Assembly (NCBI GenBank): GCA_037443685.1
Contig: JBBINX010000007.1
Span: 1-54,813 of the forward strand
DNA: 54,813 bases
Origin: JAHJRJ01 sp037443685
GTDB lineage: Bacteria > Bacteroidota > Ignavibacteria > UBA10030 > BY39
Direction of reading: 5' to 3'
Shown: positions 9,764 to 19,572 of the stretch, in pieces
How the letters are laid out: each line of letters opens with the position of its first letter
How positions within the stretch are numbered: position 1 is the stretch's first letter
The notes under the pieces: model-generated
Seen by the model: the letters and a program-made list of their open reading frames with translations, nothing else
Database searches by the model: none
What the model was told of the DNA's origin: nothing
Position numbers and translations under genes: made by a program

Positions 9764-10390
9764 TTACCCTATTTTATCTCTCACAGTCTTTAACACTTCT
9801 TCGCTTAATAATTTGTTCGTTCTAAAAATCGATTCGACTTCTTCTGTTTTCCATCCCACAAATTCGGGATCGTTGATTCCTGAAAGATTTATTTTTACGT
9901 TAAGCGTGGCGCCTTCGGCTGCAGCTTGCAGCATTAGTGCTGCAACGCCCGCATCGCTAACCGAATTTACATTTCCCTTTTCTGCTACAATTTTTGTTAA
10001 AGCTAATGCATCAACACAGTGCTTCATCACTTCTAAAGGTACTAACGCCGCCTCTTTAGTTGCCGATTGAATAGCCGCGCTTCTGATTGCTTTTTGAGAT
10101 TCGCTCTCTTTCGGCAGACCGAAAGATTCCATAACTTTGTTAAATACTTCGGTATCTTTGTCAATCAATTCGGTGAACCGCTGTCGAATATTTTCCGATT
10201 GTTCATGGACTTTTTTCATTTCGGTTTCAACCTCAGCGTATTTCTTTTTACCTATGGTCAAGTTACAGACCATTGATGTAAGTGCCGCACCTAAAGCTCC
10301 GGCTAAAGCTGCAACACTTCCACCACCGGGCGCCGGTGAATTGGAAGCAAGTTCATTCAAAAATTTTTCGACTGTTTTCTGTGTTAACAT
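9764..10390 (-). CDS. fchA: formimidoyltetrahydrofolate cyclodeaminase (FchA-like)
   Basis: A 208-residue all-helical protein matching the FTCD_C/cyclodeaminase family: N-terminal NELASNSPAPGGGSVAAL motif, then ALGAALTSMVCNLT. It converts 5-formimidoyl-THF to 5,10-methenyl-THF and ammonia in the cytoplasm. A good Shine-Dalgarno (AAAGGAA) precedes the start. It is the last of three minus-strand genes with hutI and the formimidoyltransferase, so histidine-derived formiminoglutamate feeds one-carbon units into folate. In vertebrates these two activities are fused; here they are separate genes. A 258-bp spacer separates it from ftcD. Confidence 0.88.
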   Translation of the reverse strand: MLTQKTVEKFLNELASNSPAPGGGSVAALAGALGAALTSMVCNLTIGKKKYAEVETEMKKVHEQSENIRQRFTELIDKDTEVFNKVMESFGLPKESESQKAIRSAAIQSATKEAALVPLEVMKHCVDALALTKIVAEKGNVNSVSDAGVAALMLQAAAEGATLNVKINLSGINDPEFVGWKTEEVESIFRTNKLLSEEVLKTVRDKIG

Positions 10391-10429
10391 TTCAATATTC
10401 CTTTATAATGATTTCAAGACGATTCAGTA

Positions 10430-10620
10430 AATTGATCTAGTTATAGTAAGGAGTTGTCCAAAAAAATGTTTCGACTTCGTTCTATTGTTCGACAAGCTCA
10501 GGATTTCACTACGCTCAACGTGACGCTATGAGCTGAATTTTAGTCATCCTCAGCGGCCTGTTTTAGGAGAGAGTCAAAGGGTGTTCCCTTTTGCTCTATT
10601 GGACAGCTCATAATAAAGCT
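10430..10620. repeat. repeat-like intergenic sequence between ftcD and fchA
   Basis: The segment around 10470-10530 contains the phrases TTCGACTTCG, TTCGACAAGCTCAGG and CTACGCTCAACGTGAC, the style of dispersed intergenic repeats common in Bacteroidota genomes. It is followed by a hairpin, GAGTCAAAGGG (10571-10581) with CCCTTTTGCTC after a TGTT loop. I see no second full copy in this window, so repeat status rests on recall, not on counting. Confidence 0.35.
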
Positions 10621-10648
10621 TAAAGTGTGTCCTAACCACTTTAGTGGT

Positions 10649-11692
10649 TTACAGCATAAATTCTATAATCTTCTTATACGGATCGAATACTTCAAACTGA
10701 CTTAAACCTAAATTCTGTATGGCTAAATAAATAAGGTCCATCTCAGATACGTTCAATTTTTTTATATTTTCGCCGATATAAAATTTTCCAGCTTCAAACA
10801 ATGCCTTTTGCGGTATCAGACCGACTATTTCGCTGCCGGTCACTTCTACACCCAACTTTGTTGCCTCTTTTTTTACTTCTTCAAAAGCGACGTGGGGTGG
10901 AGTAATATTGAAGTTCGTTAGATTAATTGATACTTGTGCCAAATTGAAACGTTCCAACAAAACCCCCATTGCCTTTGTTGCTTTTAATGAGCCGGGAATG
11001 TTCACAACCTTTCCCGTTTCATCTTTTACTACTTCTCCGGCTTCGTTCTTCATCGGTCTGCCGCTTTCACGAATACGGAGTGCAATTTCGTGTGCGATGT
11101 TCTTGTCGTTCGTTTTTAAATTTACATTGTAAGCAATTAGGAAAAATCTGGCGCCGGTTACAATCGCACCCGATTTCGGATTAAACTGATTCTCTCCTTC
11201 AACCGGAAAATCGGGAAACCAGTTTGCTGCTTTTAGTTTTTCGCTCAATCCTTCATATTCACCCTTGCGGATGTTTGCTAAGTTTTTTCTTTCGGGTTTT
11301 ATCGCAGCTTCTTCGTAAAGGTAAACCGGTATTTTAAGCTCTAAGGCGACTTGTTTTCCATACTCTTTCGAAAGCCGGATACAGTCATCCATCGATATAT
11401 TTGTAACTGGAATAAAGGGAACTACATCCACAGCGCCAAGACGCGGATGCTCACCCTTATGGTATCTCATGTCTATGAGCTCGGAGGCAGCTTTAGTTGA
11501 TCGAAAAGCGGCTTCTTTTACCGCATCAGGTTCACCGACAAAAGTAATTACAGTGCGATTATAATCTTTGTCAGGTTCTACGCTTAAAAGCTTTACGTTC
11601 TCTCTGGAATCGATACTTGCCGCAATTGCATCTATGATATTATGGTCTTGTCCTTCGCTAAAATTTGGTACGCATTCTACAATTTGTTTCAT
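10649..11692 (-). CDS. ftcD: glutamate formimidoyltransferase
   Basis: A 347-residue protein starting KQIVECVPNFSEGQD, the signature of the formiminotransferase N-terminal domain, followed by the RMGAVDVVPF-like segment LGAVDVVPFIPV and the C-terminal subdomain. It transfers the formimino group from N-formimino-L-glutamate to tetrahydrofolate, the last step of one histidine-degradation route. It sits 24 nt downstream of hutI and upstream of fchA on the same strand. Length and domain content equal the transferase half of bifunctional FTCD. Confidence 0.92.
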   Translation of the reverse strand: MKQIVECVPNFSEGQDHNIIDAIAASIDSRENVKLLSVEPDKDYNRTVITFVGEPDAVKEAAFRSTKAASELIDMRYHKGEHPRLGAVDVVPFIPVTNISMDDCIRLSKEYGKQVALELKIPVYLYEEAAIKPERKNLANIRKGEYEGLSEKLKAANWFPDFPVEGENQFNPKSGAIVTGARFFLIAYNVNLKTNDKNIAHEIALRIRESGRPMKNEAGEVVKDETGKVVNIPGSLKATKAMGVLLERFNLAQVSINLTNFNITPPHVAFEEVKKEATKLGVEVTGSEIVGLIPQKALFEAGKFYIGENIKKLNVSEMDLIYLAIQNLGLSQFEVFDPYKKIIEFML

Positions 11693-11716
11693 CTAATTCT
11701 CTTTTTATTGTTATTA

Positions 11717-12979
11717 TTAAAATTCTAAAAGTACGCCATTTTTCACCACTCTATAAACATGGTTTTCACCGAAGTGATAAGGGAGAAATTTATAATTCGG
11801 AATATCCAAAATTATTACGTCGCCGCGTTTGCCAATATCTATGCTTCCAATTTCATCCGACAGGTTCAAAGCCGCCGCCGCATTAATTGTGGAAGCGGTA
11901 ATTACTTCTTCTGGCGACATCCGCATGTGTGTGCAAGCGATTGTCATCATCATCTGCATCGAATACGACATACATGAGCCAGGGTTGAAGTCGGATGCAA
12001 TTGCGACAGGAACGCCGTTGTCAATTATTTTTCTTGCCGGTGCGTATTGATGATTCAGGAAGAAAGAAACACCAGGTAGTAAAACGGCGACAACACCCGC
12101 TTGTTTAAGTGCTTCGATTCCATCATCCGAAATATGCTCGAGATGATCGGCGGATACAGCACCAATTCGTCCCGCTAACTCTGCGCCAGCAAACGAATTA
12201 AGCTCGTCTGCGTGAATTTTCGGAAGCAGTCCGAATTCCTTTCCTGTTTTCAAAATCTTCTCTGAATCCTCAACACTAAAATAGCCCTTTTCGCAAAATA
12301 CGTCGCAGAAGATTGCCAATTTTTTTTTGCTAATATATGGTATCATCTTCTCGCAAACTAATTTAACATATTTATCGGGTTGGTTTTTATGCTCAGGTGG
12401 AATCGCGTGCGCTCCTATAAACGTCGGAACGATATTTATGATTTCTTCGTCCTGAAGCTCTTTGATAACTTCCAACATTTTAATTTCTGTATCTATATTC
12501 AAGCCGTATCCACTTTTAATTTCCACAGTTGTAGTCCCTTGGCGCAGCATAGCATTCAAATATTTACGTGCGGGTTTTTTCAAATCTTTTTTTGATGCCG
12601 TGCGGGTATCCCGAACACTGCTTAAGATGCCTCCTCCTTTTTCAGAAATCTCCTGATACGTTGCGCCTGCAGACCGCATCGCAAATTCTTCTTCGCGACT
12701 TCCGCCGAAGATGAGATGCGTGTGCGGGTCCACGAAACCGGGCATCACGATTTTTCCGGAACAATCGAACTCGTCAATATTTTTGTCGCGGGCTACCGTC
12801 GACACCTCACTCATCTTACCGTACCACGAGATGCGCCCGTCTCGGATGATTAAAGCAGCGTTTTCGATAATACCGAAGTTACGCATTGCATCGCCGATGC
12901 GGGTTCGTTTTTGTTCAGGATGATCGCCCACCGATGAAACTGTTATGAGTTGTTTTATATTTGTTAATATTAGATTCAT
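11717..12979 (-). CDS. hutI: imidazolonepropionase
   Basis: An amidohydrolase of 420 residues. Metal and substrate motifs of HutI are visible in order: DPHTHLIFGGSREEEF, HADELNSFAGAEL, SADHLEHISDDG and ASDFNPGS. It hydrolyses 4-imidazolone-5-propanoate to N-formimino-L-glutamate. The frame is open 73 codons further upstream, but I choose the ATG at 12979, because MNLILTNIKQLITV is the normal family N-terminus and the longer version would overlap the divergent protease gene at 13102. hutH and hutU are not in the window. Confidence 0.93.
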   Translation of the reverse strand: MNLILTNIKQLITVSSVGDHPEQKRTRIGDAMRNFGIIENAALIIRDGRISWYGKMSEVSTVARDKNIDEFDCSGKIVMPGFVDPHTHLIFGGSREEEFAMRSAGATYQEISEKGGGILSSVRDTRTASKKDLKKPARKYLNAMLRQGTTTVEIKSGYGLNIDTEIKMLEVIKELQDEEIINIVPTFIGAHAIPPEHKNQPDKYVKLVCEKMIPYISKKKLAIFCDVFCEKGYFSVEDSEKILKTGKEFGLLPKIHADELNSFAGAELAGRIGAVSADHLEHISDDGIEALKQAGVVAVLLPGVSFFLNHQYAPARKIIDNGVPVAIASDFNPGSCMSYSMQMMMTIACTHMRMSPEEVITASTINAAAALNLSDEIGSIDIGKRGDVIILDIPNYKFLPYHFGENHVYRVVKNGVLLEF

Positions 12980-13101
12980 AAAACTTGTAAAAGATAATAA
13001 AATGAAGCGGATATTGCAAAAAGAGGAAACTGAATATTTTGTTTTGCCATCAAAAAAAGTTATCTTTTTATTGAGAACGAAAATATTTTGAAAGGATTTC
13101 A

Positions 13102-13770
13102 TTGTTCGAGCAACTTTATATTTTACCAATACTTTTATTTTCAGTTGTAATTCATGAAATAGCCCACGGTTATATGGCTCTACGATTGGGAGATTCAACC
13201 GCTAAAGATATGGGGCGCTTAACTCTAAATCCGGTACCACATATCGACCCAATTGGCTCAATTGTAGTCCCTCTTTTTTCTGTGTTAATGACAGGGCGTG
13301 TTTTTATAGCTTGGGCAAAACCGGTTCCTGTGAATCCTTTAAATTTCAGGAATTTTCAGCGGGACGATATTCTCGTTTCGGTTGTTGGACCAATGTCTAA
13401 CATACTGCTAGCTTTTGTTTGCACAATTTTGACAATAATTGTTCTACACCTACAGTCAACAATTCAAGCATTTAATTCTGAATTATTGCTTGAAACATGG
13501 CTTTTCTTATCAAAAATGTTTTATGGAGGGATCTTTCTAAATATAATTCTTGCTGTCTTTAATATGATTCCTATTCCTCCGTTAGACGGATCGCACGTCC
13601 TTGCATCGTTGCTGCCTGATTCGGTAAGTGATCAATTCCGCAGCATCGGTTTTTTTGGTATTTTTATCATTCTCTTTTTAATGCGTGTCGAAGGTTTCAG
13701 AACGATATTTTTCGGAATAATCGACACGATTGCTTTTCCATTCATGTTGTTATTAAAGGTATTCGCATAA
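13102..13770 (+). CDS. site-2 protease family (M50) membrane metalloprotease
   Basis: A 222-residue polytopic membrane protein. The zinc motif HEIAH is at 18-22 inside the first transmembrane helix, and the third ligand lies in NMIPIPPLDGSHV (N154, D162). No PDZ or CBS domain is present, so it belongs to the short S2P group rather than RseP. Family members cut substrates within the membrane. The start is TTG 13102, with AAAGGA seven nt upstream and no alternative ATG. It faces hutI divergently. Confidence 0.88.
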   Translation: MFEQLYILPILLFSVVIHEIAHGYMALRLGDSTAKDMGRLTLNPVPHIDPIGSIVVPLFSVLMTGRVFIAWAKPVPVNPLNFRNFQRDDILVSVVGPMSNILLAFVCTILTIIVLHLQSTIQAFNSELLLETWLFLSKMFYGGIFLNIILAVFNMIPIPPLDGSHVLASLLPDSVSDQFRSIGFFGIFIILFLMRVEGFRTIFFGIIDTIAFPFMLLLKVFA

Positions 13771-13809
13771 TAGATTTTATAAATTTTCAAATCAAAATAA
13801 AAAGACGTT

Positions 13810-14811
13810 ATGAAACTTTATGATGTTGTAATTGTGGGAGCGACTGGATTAGTTGGAAGAAAAATCATTGAAGTGCTCGAAGAACGAAACTTTCCGGTTG
13901 GGAAATTACGTTTGCTTGCGACTGAAAAATCCCTCGGTGCGCAAATAGATTATAAGGGGAAAACTTATGATGTTGAAAAATTAACATCTGAGTCGTTTAA
14001 AGGATATGAGTTTGTATTTTTTTCTGCAGGTGGACCTATTAGTAAAGAGTACGCCCCCGTTGCTATCCGATCCGGTGCATTGGTGATAGACAACAGTAGT
14101 TTCTTTCGAATGGACGAAAATGTCCCGCTCGTTGTCCCCGAAGTAAACCCTAAACAGGTTCTCAAACATAGAGGTATAATCGCAAACCCGAATTGCTCGA
14201 CAATACAAATGGTAGTTGCGTTGAAACCGCTGCACGACAGATGGAAGATTAAAAGAATTGTAGTTGCAACTTACCAAGCGGTTACTGGCGCAGGTCAGTA
14301 CGCGATTAATCAGCTTGAAGGTGAACTACAAAATTTACCTGTGCGATACCAAAAATTTCCACACCCCATTGCTTATAACTGTCTGCCTCATATAGATATA
14401 TTTTACGATCACGGCTACACACGCGAAGAGTGTAAAATGGTGAATGAAACAAAAAAAATTATGGAAGACCCGACGTTAAAAATTACTGCAACTTGTGTGA
14501 GGGTTCCTACGATAGGCGGACATAGCGAAGTGGTAAATGTTGAATTCGAAAAGCACTTCGAAATTTCTGAAGTTAAAACAATCCTTGACACAGCACCGGG
14601 TATAATCGTTCAGGATAACCCTCAGCAAAATATTTATCCGATGCCGATTTGGGCTCACAACCGCGACGAAGTGTTTGTTGGAAGAATCCGTAAAGATGAA
14701 ACAGTGAAGAATGGACTCAATCTGTGGATAGTCTCGGATAATTTGAGAAAAGGTGCCGCAACAAATGCTGTTCAGATAGCGGAAGAATATATATTGAGAA
14801 AAGGTTCATGA
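13810..14811 (+). CDS. asd: aspartate-semialdehyde dehydrogenase
   Basis: A 333-residue enzyme with the NADP-binding start VVIVGATGLVGRKII, the catalytic Cys C129 in NPNCSTIQMVV and the catalytic His H238 in GGHSE. It reduces aspartyl phosphate to aspartate semialdehyde, the branch point to lysine/diaminopimelate, threonine and methionine. It overlaps the homocysteine methyltransferase/MTHFR gene by 4 bp (ATGA), which ties it to methionine synthesis, while ddl downstream ties the cluster to the cell wall. Confidence 0.95.
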   Translation: MKLYDVVIVGATGLVGRKIIEVLEERNFPVGKLRLLATEKSLGAQIDYKGKTYDVEKLTSESFKGYEFVFFSAGGPISKEYAPVAIRSGALVIDNSSFFRMDENVPLVVPEVNPKQVLKHRGIIANPNCSTIQMVVALKPLHDRWKIKRIVVATYQAVTGAGQYAINQLEGELQNLPVRYQKFPHPIAYNCLPHIDIFYDHGYTREECKMVNETKKIMEDPTLKITATCVRVPTIGGHSEVVNVEFEKHFEISEVKTILDTAPGIIVQDNPQQNIYPMPIWAHNRDEVFVGRIRKDETVKNGLNLWIVSDNLRKGAATNAVQIAEEYILRKGS

Positions 14812-16640
14812 AAAAACCATTTCGCGAAAGATTAAAAGATGGACCAATACTATGCGACGGCGCGATGGGAACGGTTCTCGATTTATACGAATACGATGAG
14901 ATGCCGCATGAAATACAAAACCTCAAAAATCCGGATATTGTTGAACGGATTCACCGGGAGTATGTTGAAGCCGGTTCAGAAATTATCGAAACAAACACAT
15001 TTTCGGCAAATCGCTACCGTCTCGCTGAATATCATCTCGAAGATAAAATAAAAGAAATAAATCTAAAAGGTGTAGAAATTGCCCGCCGAGCTGCAAGTGA
15101 TACTGTTTACGTAGGGGGGGCAATCGGTCCAACAGGCAGACTTCTCGAACCAATCGGCAAAGTAAAACGGCAGGAAATTCGCGATGCATTCAAAGAGCAA
15201 ACCGAATATTTACTCGAAGGCGGTATTGATTTGATTATGCTTGAAACTTTTGTGAGCACGCAAGAGCTCGATGAAGCAATCGAAGCAGTAAAATCGTTAA
15301 CTGACGTTCCGCTTGTTGCTCAAAAAGCATTTTCCGAAGACGGCTCGATACTTGCAGGTGATTATCCTATCGAGGTCATGGAACATATCGTTGCAAAAGG
15401 TGCAGACATCGTAGGTGCAAATTGCACTGTCGGTCCCCAGCGCATGTTCTCGATTATCAGAAGCATATATAAAGAAGGTGTTATCCTTTCGGCACAGCCG
15501 GCTGCAGGAATTCCAACCTTACAAGACGGTCGCTCCATTTACCATACATCGCCCGAATACTTGTCGGCTCATGCACGTGAACTCATTGAAAGCGGAGTAA
15601 CCCTGATCGGTGCTTGTTGCGGTTCAACACCAGCACACATTAGAGCAATTAGAGATGCGATTAAAGACGTTAAAGTCAATAAAATCGAAATTAAATCTTT
15701 GGCGAAAACTGAACTTCCTACTGTTTCAGCAAACGAGCTACTTTATTATAAAGAAAAATTCAAGCGGTCTAAATTTGCACGCAACATCGGAAAAAAAATT
15801 CTGACTTCTGTAGAACTTGATATTCCGCGTGGCTTAGATATGCGCTCGGTTTTAGAAAGCGCTCAAAAATTACATGAGTTTGGTATCGATGCAGTTAATA
15901 TCACAGATGGCGCTCGAGCACGACTACGGATGAGCCCGATTGCAATATCTCAATTATTAGCTCAGAAGGTTGGTATCGAAACAATCACTCACCTTGCGAC
16001 GCGCGACAGGAACATGATTAGCTTACAAGCCGAACTTCTCGGCGCTCACGCTCTCGGAATCAAAAACTTACTCTGTATCACCGGCGACCCAACTCATATC
16101 GGAGATTATCCGCAAGCGACCAGTGTTTTTGATATTGACTCAATCGGTTTAATTCGCGCTGTTAGTTCAATGAACCGCGGTACAGATTTAATGGGACATA
16201 CTATTGGTGAACCGACATCTTTCTTAATCGCCTGTGCGGCTAACCCAAAGGCCTTTGACATAGAAAGAGAACTTGAGCGGCTTGATATGAAAATTGAATC
16301 TGGTGCAGAAATAATTTTCACTCAACCACTGTTCGAGTTACAAACTCTGGAACAATTTCTTAAAAGGATAGAACATTTGCATCTGCCTTTAATGTTAGGT
16401 ATTTTACCTCTGCGTAGTTACCGGCATGCAGATTTCCTTCATAATGAAATTCCGGGAATAAGTATTCCTGAGAACATAAGAGAAAAAATGCGTTCAGCTG
16501 GAAATGAAGCGGCAAAAGTTGGCGTTAAGCTCTCAAAAGAATTTCTCAAAGAAGCAAAACATATTGTGCAGGGTGTTTATATAATGCCGCCATTCGGAAA
16601 ATATAATGTGGTAATGGAGTTGATGGAAGTCGTAAGATAA
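14808..16640 (+). CDS. bifunctional homocysteine S-methyltransferase / methylenetetrahydrofolate reductase
   Basis: A two-domain fusion of 610 residues. Residues 1-~290 are a homocysteine-binding domain with DGAMGT near 17-22 and the zinc cysteines C206 (GANC), C270 and C271 (GACCGSTP). Residues ~325-610 are a MetF-like TIM barrel with THLATRDRN, LLCITGDP and IFTQPLF motifs. The first domain moves a methyl group to homocysteine and the second reduces methylene-THF to methyl-THF. No cobalamin-binding domain is present, so the methyl donor of the first domain cannot be inferred with certainty. It is translationally coupled to asd. Confidence 0.92.
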   Translation: MKKPFRERLKDGPILCDGAMGTVLDLYEYDEMPHEIQNLKNPDIVERIHREYVEAGSEIIETNTFSANRYRLAEYHLEDKIKEINLKGVEIARRAASDTVYVGGAIGPTGRLLEPIGKVKRQEIRDAFKEQTEYLLEGGIDLIMLETFVSTQELDEAIEAVKSLTDVPLVAQKAFSEDGSILAGDYPIEVMEHIVAKGADIVGANCTVGPQRMFSIIRSIYKEGVILSAQPAAGIPTLQDGRSIYHTSPEYLSAHARELIESGVTLIGACCGSTPAHIRAIRDAIKDVKVNKIEIKSLAKTELPTVSANELLYYKEKFKRSKFARNIGKKILTSVELDIPRGLDMRSVLESAQKLHEFGIDAVNITDGARARLRMSPIAISQLLAQKVGIETITHLATRDRNMISLQAELLGAHALGIKNLLCITGDPTHIGDYPQATSVFDIDSIGLIRAVSSMNRGTDLMGHTIGEPTSFLIACAANPKAFDIERELERLDMKIESGAEIIFTQPLFELQTLEQFLKRIEHLHLPLMLGILPLRSYRHADFLHNEIPGISIPENIREKMRSAGNEAAKVGVKLSKEFLKEAKHIVQGVYIMPPFGKYNVVMELMEVVR

Positions 16641-16660
16641 AATAAAGATTATATAATAAA

Positions 16661-17437
16661 TTGAGCACAAACAAATCTTCATATATTAATGCAATAATTG
16701 ACGTTTGCCACCGCTTATACAATAAGGGGTTCGTCTCAGCAAATGACGGCAATGTAAGTATCCGTCTTCAATCGATAGAATCGGGGCCTGATAGCTGTAC
16801 ATTTCTTACAACCCGTACAGGTATTAACAAAGGATTGGTAACACCTGATGATATCATCGAAGTAGACAATGACGGAAGAGTTGTGTCTGGTATTCACTCC
16901 CCCTCGACAGAGCTTGCAATGCATCTCTATATTTATTCAAAGCGTCAGGATGTGAATGCAGTTGTTCACGCACACCCGCCTTACGCAACAGGATTTGCGA
17001 CTGCTCGACAACCGTTAACCGGCTGCTTATATCCCGAAGTAATTGTTGGACTTGGCGCTATTCCACTGGCAGAATATGGAACACCTTCAACAATCGAAGT
17101 AATTAAATCAATTAAACCGTTTGTGAATCGCGCCGATGCAATACTACTTGCGAACCATGGAGTCGTAACCTACGGCAAAGATCTGTTGGATGCATACTTC
17201 AAGATGGAAAAAGTGGAACACGCAGCACATATTACTTTTGTTGCAAGAATGTTAGGAGGTGAGAAGTTGCTCTCAAAAGAAGACGTGGAAAAATTGAAAG
17301 CAATAAGCATACAAAGCTATGGGAAAGATTTAACAAAAAAAATCTCCTGTCAATTTGCTGATAATGAAAATTCCAAAATGAAAACAGAAGAAGACACTAA
17401 AGAATTCATCAGAAAAGTATTAAACAATCGTGAATAG
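16661..17437 (+). CDS. class II aldolase/adducin family protein
   Basis: The class II aldolase fold is shown by SANDGNVSIRL (27-35), the likely catalytic E84 in PSTELAMH, zinc ligands H103 and H105 in VVHAHPPYATG, and H166 in LLANHGVV. Enzymes of this family include fuculose-phosphate aldolase, ribulose-phosphate 4-epimerase, MtnB (methionine salvage) and 5-deoxyribulose-phosphate aldolase. The methionine-related upstream gene makes a salvage role thinkable, but 258 residues and the C-terminal extension do not settle the substrate. The start is TTG 16661; the next Met would remove the core of the fold. Confidence 0.85.
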   Translation: MSTNKSSYINAIIDVCHRLYNKGFVSANDGNVSIRLQSIESGPDSCTFLTTRTGINKGLVTPDDIIEVDNDGRVVSGIHSPSTELAMHLYIYSKRQDVNAVVHAHPPYATGFATARQPLTGCLYPEVIVGLGAIPLAEYGTPSTIEVIKSIKPFVNRADAILLANHGVVTYGKDLLDAYFKMEKVEHAAHITFVARMLGGEKLLSKEDVEKLKAISIQSYGKDLTKKISCQFADNENSKMKTEEDTKEFIRKVLNNRE

Positions 17438-17450
17438 TGAGTATAGAATC

Positions 17451-18575
17451 ATGAAGAAAAAAATTAGGATTGGAATAATCTTCGGTGGCAGGTCTGCCGA
17501 ACACGAGGTATCGCTCGTATCTGCAACCTCGGTAATTGATGCACTCGATAAGAAGAGGTATGAGATCGTTCAAATCGGTATCACACTCGACGGACAATGG
17601 ATTAGCTCTACCGACGCACTCAGTATTTTAAAAATTAGAAAGAATATTAACAAGCAAACGCAAAATATTATTATACCCGACCCGAACCACCGCTCTTTGG
17701 TAAAACTGTTCGCGAGGAAAAAAAATGAAGAAAAACTCGATGTCGTTTTCCCTGTTCTTCACGGAACATTCGGTGAAGATGGAACGATGCAGGGATTACT
17801 TGAGATGGCAAATATACCGTATATTGGCGCCGGAGTTCTCGCTTCATCAGTTGCGATGGATAAAATTGTAGCTCGCCGGTTATACGAATCTGCCGGTATT
17901 CCAGTAACTCATGATATCTGGTTTTTATGGAAAGATTATCAAAATTCGAAGATTAGAATTATTGAAAAGATTGAGAAAGCATTATTATACCCCTGTTTTG
18001 TGAAGCCCGCTAACTCTGGTTCAAGTGTTGGCACCTCGAAGGCGCACAACCGCAGAGAACTTCTCAAAGCAATAAAACTTGCCGGCGAGTACGACAGAAA
18101 AATTTTGGTAGAGAAGTCGGTCGAAAATGCTCGTGAGATAGAAGTAAGTGTGTTGGGAAATGACGATCCGATTGTTTCCGTACCAGGGGAAATTATTTCT
18201 TCAAATGAATTTTACGATTACAATGCAAAGTACGTTGATGGAAAATCACGGACCGAAATTCCTGCCAAGTTGCCTATAAATATTGTAAAAAAAATACAGG
18301 AATACGCAATTCGAGGATTCAAAGCGATTGATTGTTCGGGTATGGCCCGTGCAGATTTCCTTGTCGAAAGCAAAACAAACAATATATACCTCAACGAACT
18401 AAACACGATACCCGGCTTTACATCAATAAGTATGTATCCAAAACTTTGGGAAGCGTCGGGAATTCCGTATCCAAAAATACTCGATAGATTGATCGAGCTT
18501 GCATTTGAACGACATGAAGAGAAAGCAAAATTAAAAACTGCTTATAAACCGAAATCAAATTGGTATAAGAGTTAA
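17451..18575 (+). CDS. ddl: D-alanine--D-alanine ligase
   Basis: An ATP-grasp enzyme of 374 residues joining two D-Ala for peptidoglycan. Motifs include IIFGGRSAEHEVSLVSA, FPVLHGTFGEDGTMQG, FVKPANSGSSVGTSK and the C-terminal metal segment LNELNTIPGFTSISMYP. I place the start at ATG 17451 (KKKIRIGIIFGG). A GTG at 17430 overlaps the aldolase gene and would add seven residues, which is possible for coupling. It converges on murQ with a 12-nt gap. Confidence 0.94.
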   Translation: MKKKIRIGIIFGGRSAEHEVSLVSATSVIDALDKKRYEIVQIGITLDGQWISSTDALSILKIRKNINKQTQNIIIPDPNHRSLVKLFARKKNEEKLDVVFPVLHGTFGEDGTMQGLLEMANIPYIGAGVLASSVAMDKIVARRLYESAGIPVTHDIWFLWKDYQNSKIRIIEKIEKALLYPCFVKPANSGSSVGTSKAHNRRELLKAIKLAGEYDRKILVEKSVENAREIEVSVLGNDDPIVSVPGEIISSNEFYDYNAKYVDGKSRTEIPAKLPINIVKKIQEYAIRGFKAIDCSGMARADFLVESKTNNIYLNELNTIPGFTSISMYPKLWEASGIPYPKILDRLIELAFERHEEKAKLKTAYKPKSNWYKS

Positions 18576-18587
18576 GAAGCAAACCAG

Positions 18588-19526
18588 TTATTTTATCGCG
18601 TTCTTAATAAAACCTTTTGCTTTTATTAAAAGTTTTTGGGCTTTATTTTTATCTACATTTTTTATAATCATAACAATTGCTGTTTTTACGTGTCCGTGAG
18701 CTTTTTTTAAATATTTTTCTGCTCCGTCGTAATCAATTCCTGTAGTCATTATTAAAACTCGCTTTGCCCGCTCTTCTAATTTGCGGCTATTCATTTTAAG
18801 GTCAACCATCATATTGCCATAGACTTTGCCGAGCTGAATCATTGTTGTGGTTGTTAGCATATTCAAAACTAATTTCTGAGCTGTTCCGGATTTCATACGG
18901 GTTGAACCCATTATCACCTCGGGACCAACATTAGGACAAATAGCAACATCGATTGACTTATTAAGATTTGAAAATATTTTTTGCTTTAGTAGCGACCTTG
19001 GATTGGTTGTAATCATAATTGTCACAGCTCCGACCGATTTTGCATACTCGAGTCCTGCACACACAAATGGAGTCCGGAAACTTGCAGCAATACCACACAC
19101 AATATCTTTATTAGATATTTTTAATTTTTGTAAAGATTTAATTGCTTCATCGCGTTGATCTTCTGAGCCTTCTTTCGAGCGGAACACAGCTTTTTTACCA
19201 CCGGCAATTATTGCTCGTACTAGTTCGGTGTTAGTTCCGTAGGTAGGCGGAATTTCAACTGCATCTAAAACGCCTAAGCGGCCGCTTGTACCAGCGCCAA
19301 TATAAATAAGTCGCCCACCTGATTTGAGCGATTTGACAATGAGTTTAACCGCCTTAGCAATATGCTTAATTTCTTTTCTAATCACGGTAGGAACGGTTGT
19401 ATCTTCTTTATTTATTACTCGAAGAATATCTTCTGTCGATAAACTATCGATATTATGAGACGACGAGTTGCTTTTCTCTGTAGAGAGTAAGCTAAGCTGT
19501 TTTAATAGGTTGTTTTTAGCTAACAT
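18588..19526 (-). CDS. murQ: N-acetylmuramic acid 6-phosphate etherase
   Basis: A SIS-domain lyase of 312 residues with STEDILRVINKED, GAGTSGRLGVLDAVEIPPTYG, GIAASFRTPFV and GPEVIMGSTRMKSGTAQK motifs, all typical of MurQ. It cleaves the lactyl ether of MurNAc-6-P to GlcNAc-6-P in peptidoglycan recycling. It lies 46 nt behind rsmG on the same strand and may be the last gene of the mnmE-mnmG-rsmG unit. In many bacteria parA/parB occupy this position. Confidence 0.94.
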   Translation of the reverse strand: MLAKNNLLKQLSLLSTEKSNSSSHNIDSLSTEDILRVINKEDTTVPTVIRKEIKHIAKAVKLIVKSLKSGGRLIYIGAGTSGRLGVLDAVEIPPTYGTNTELVRAIIAGGKKAVFRSKEGSEDQRDEAIKSLQKLKISNKDIVCGIAASFRTPFVCAGLEYAKSVGAVTIMITTNPRSLLKQKIFSNLNKSIDVAICPNVGPEVIMGSTRMKSGTAQKLVLNMLTTTTMIQLGKVYGNMMVDLKMNSRKLEERAKRVLIMTTGIDYDGAEKYLKKAHGHVKTAIVMIIKNVDKNKAQKLLIKAKGFIKNAIK

Positions 19527-19572
19527 ATGATTAATTGAGCAGGCGTATGTGTGTTGATGCTTTGTGAATTGT

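Noticed and set aside
12980..13198. A 73-codon N-terminal extension of the hutI frame.
   Set aside because: It overlaps the divergent protease gene, has no HutI similarity, and ATG 12979 gives the normal family start.
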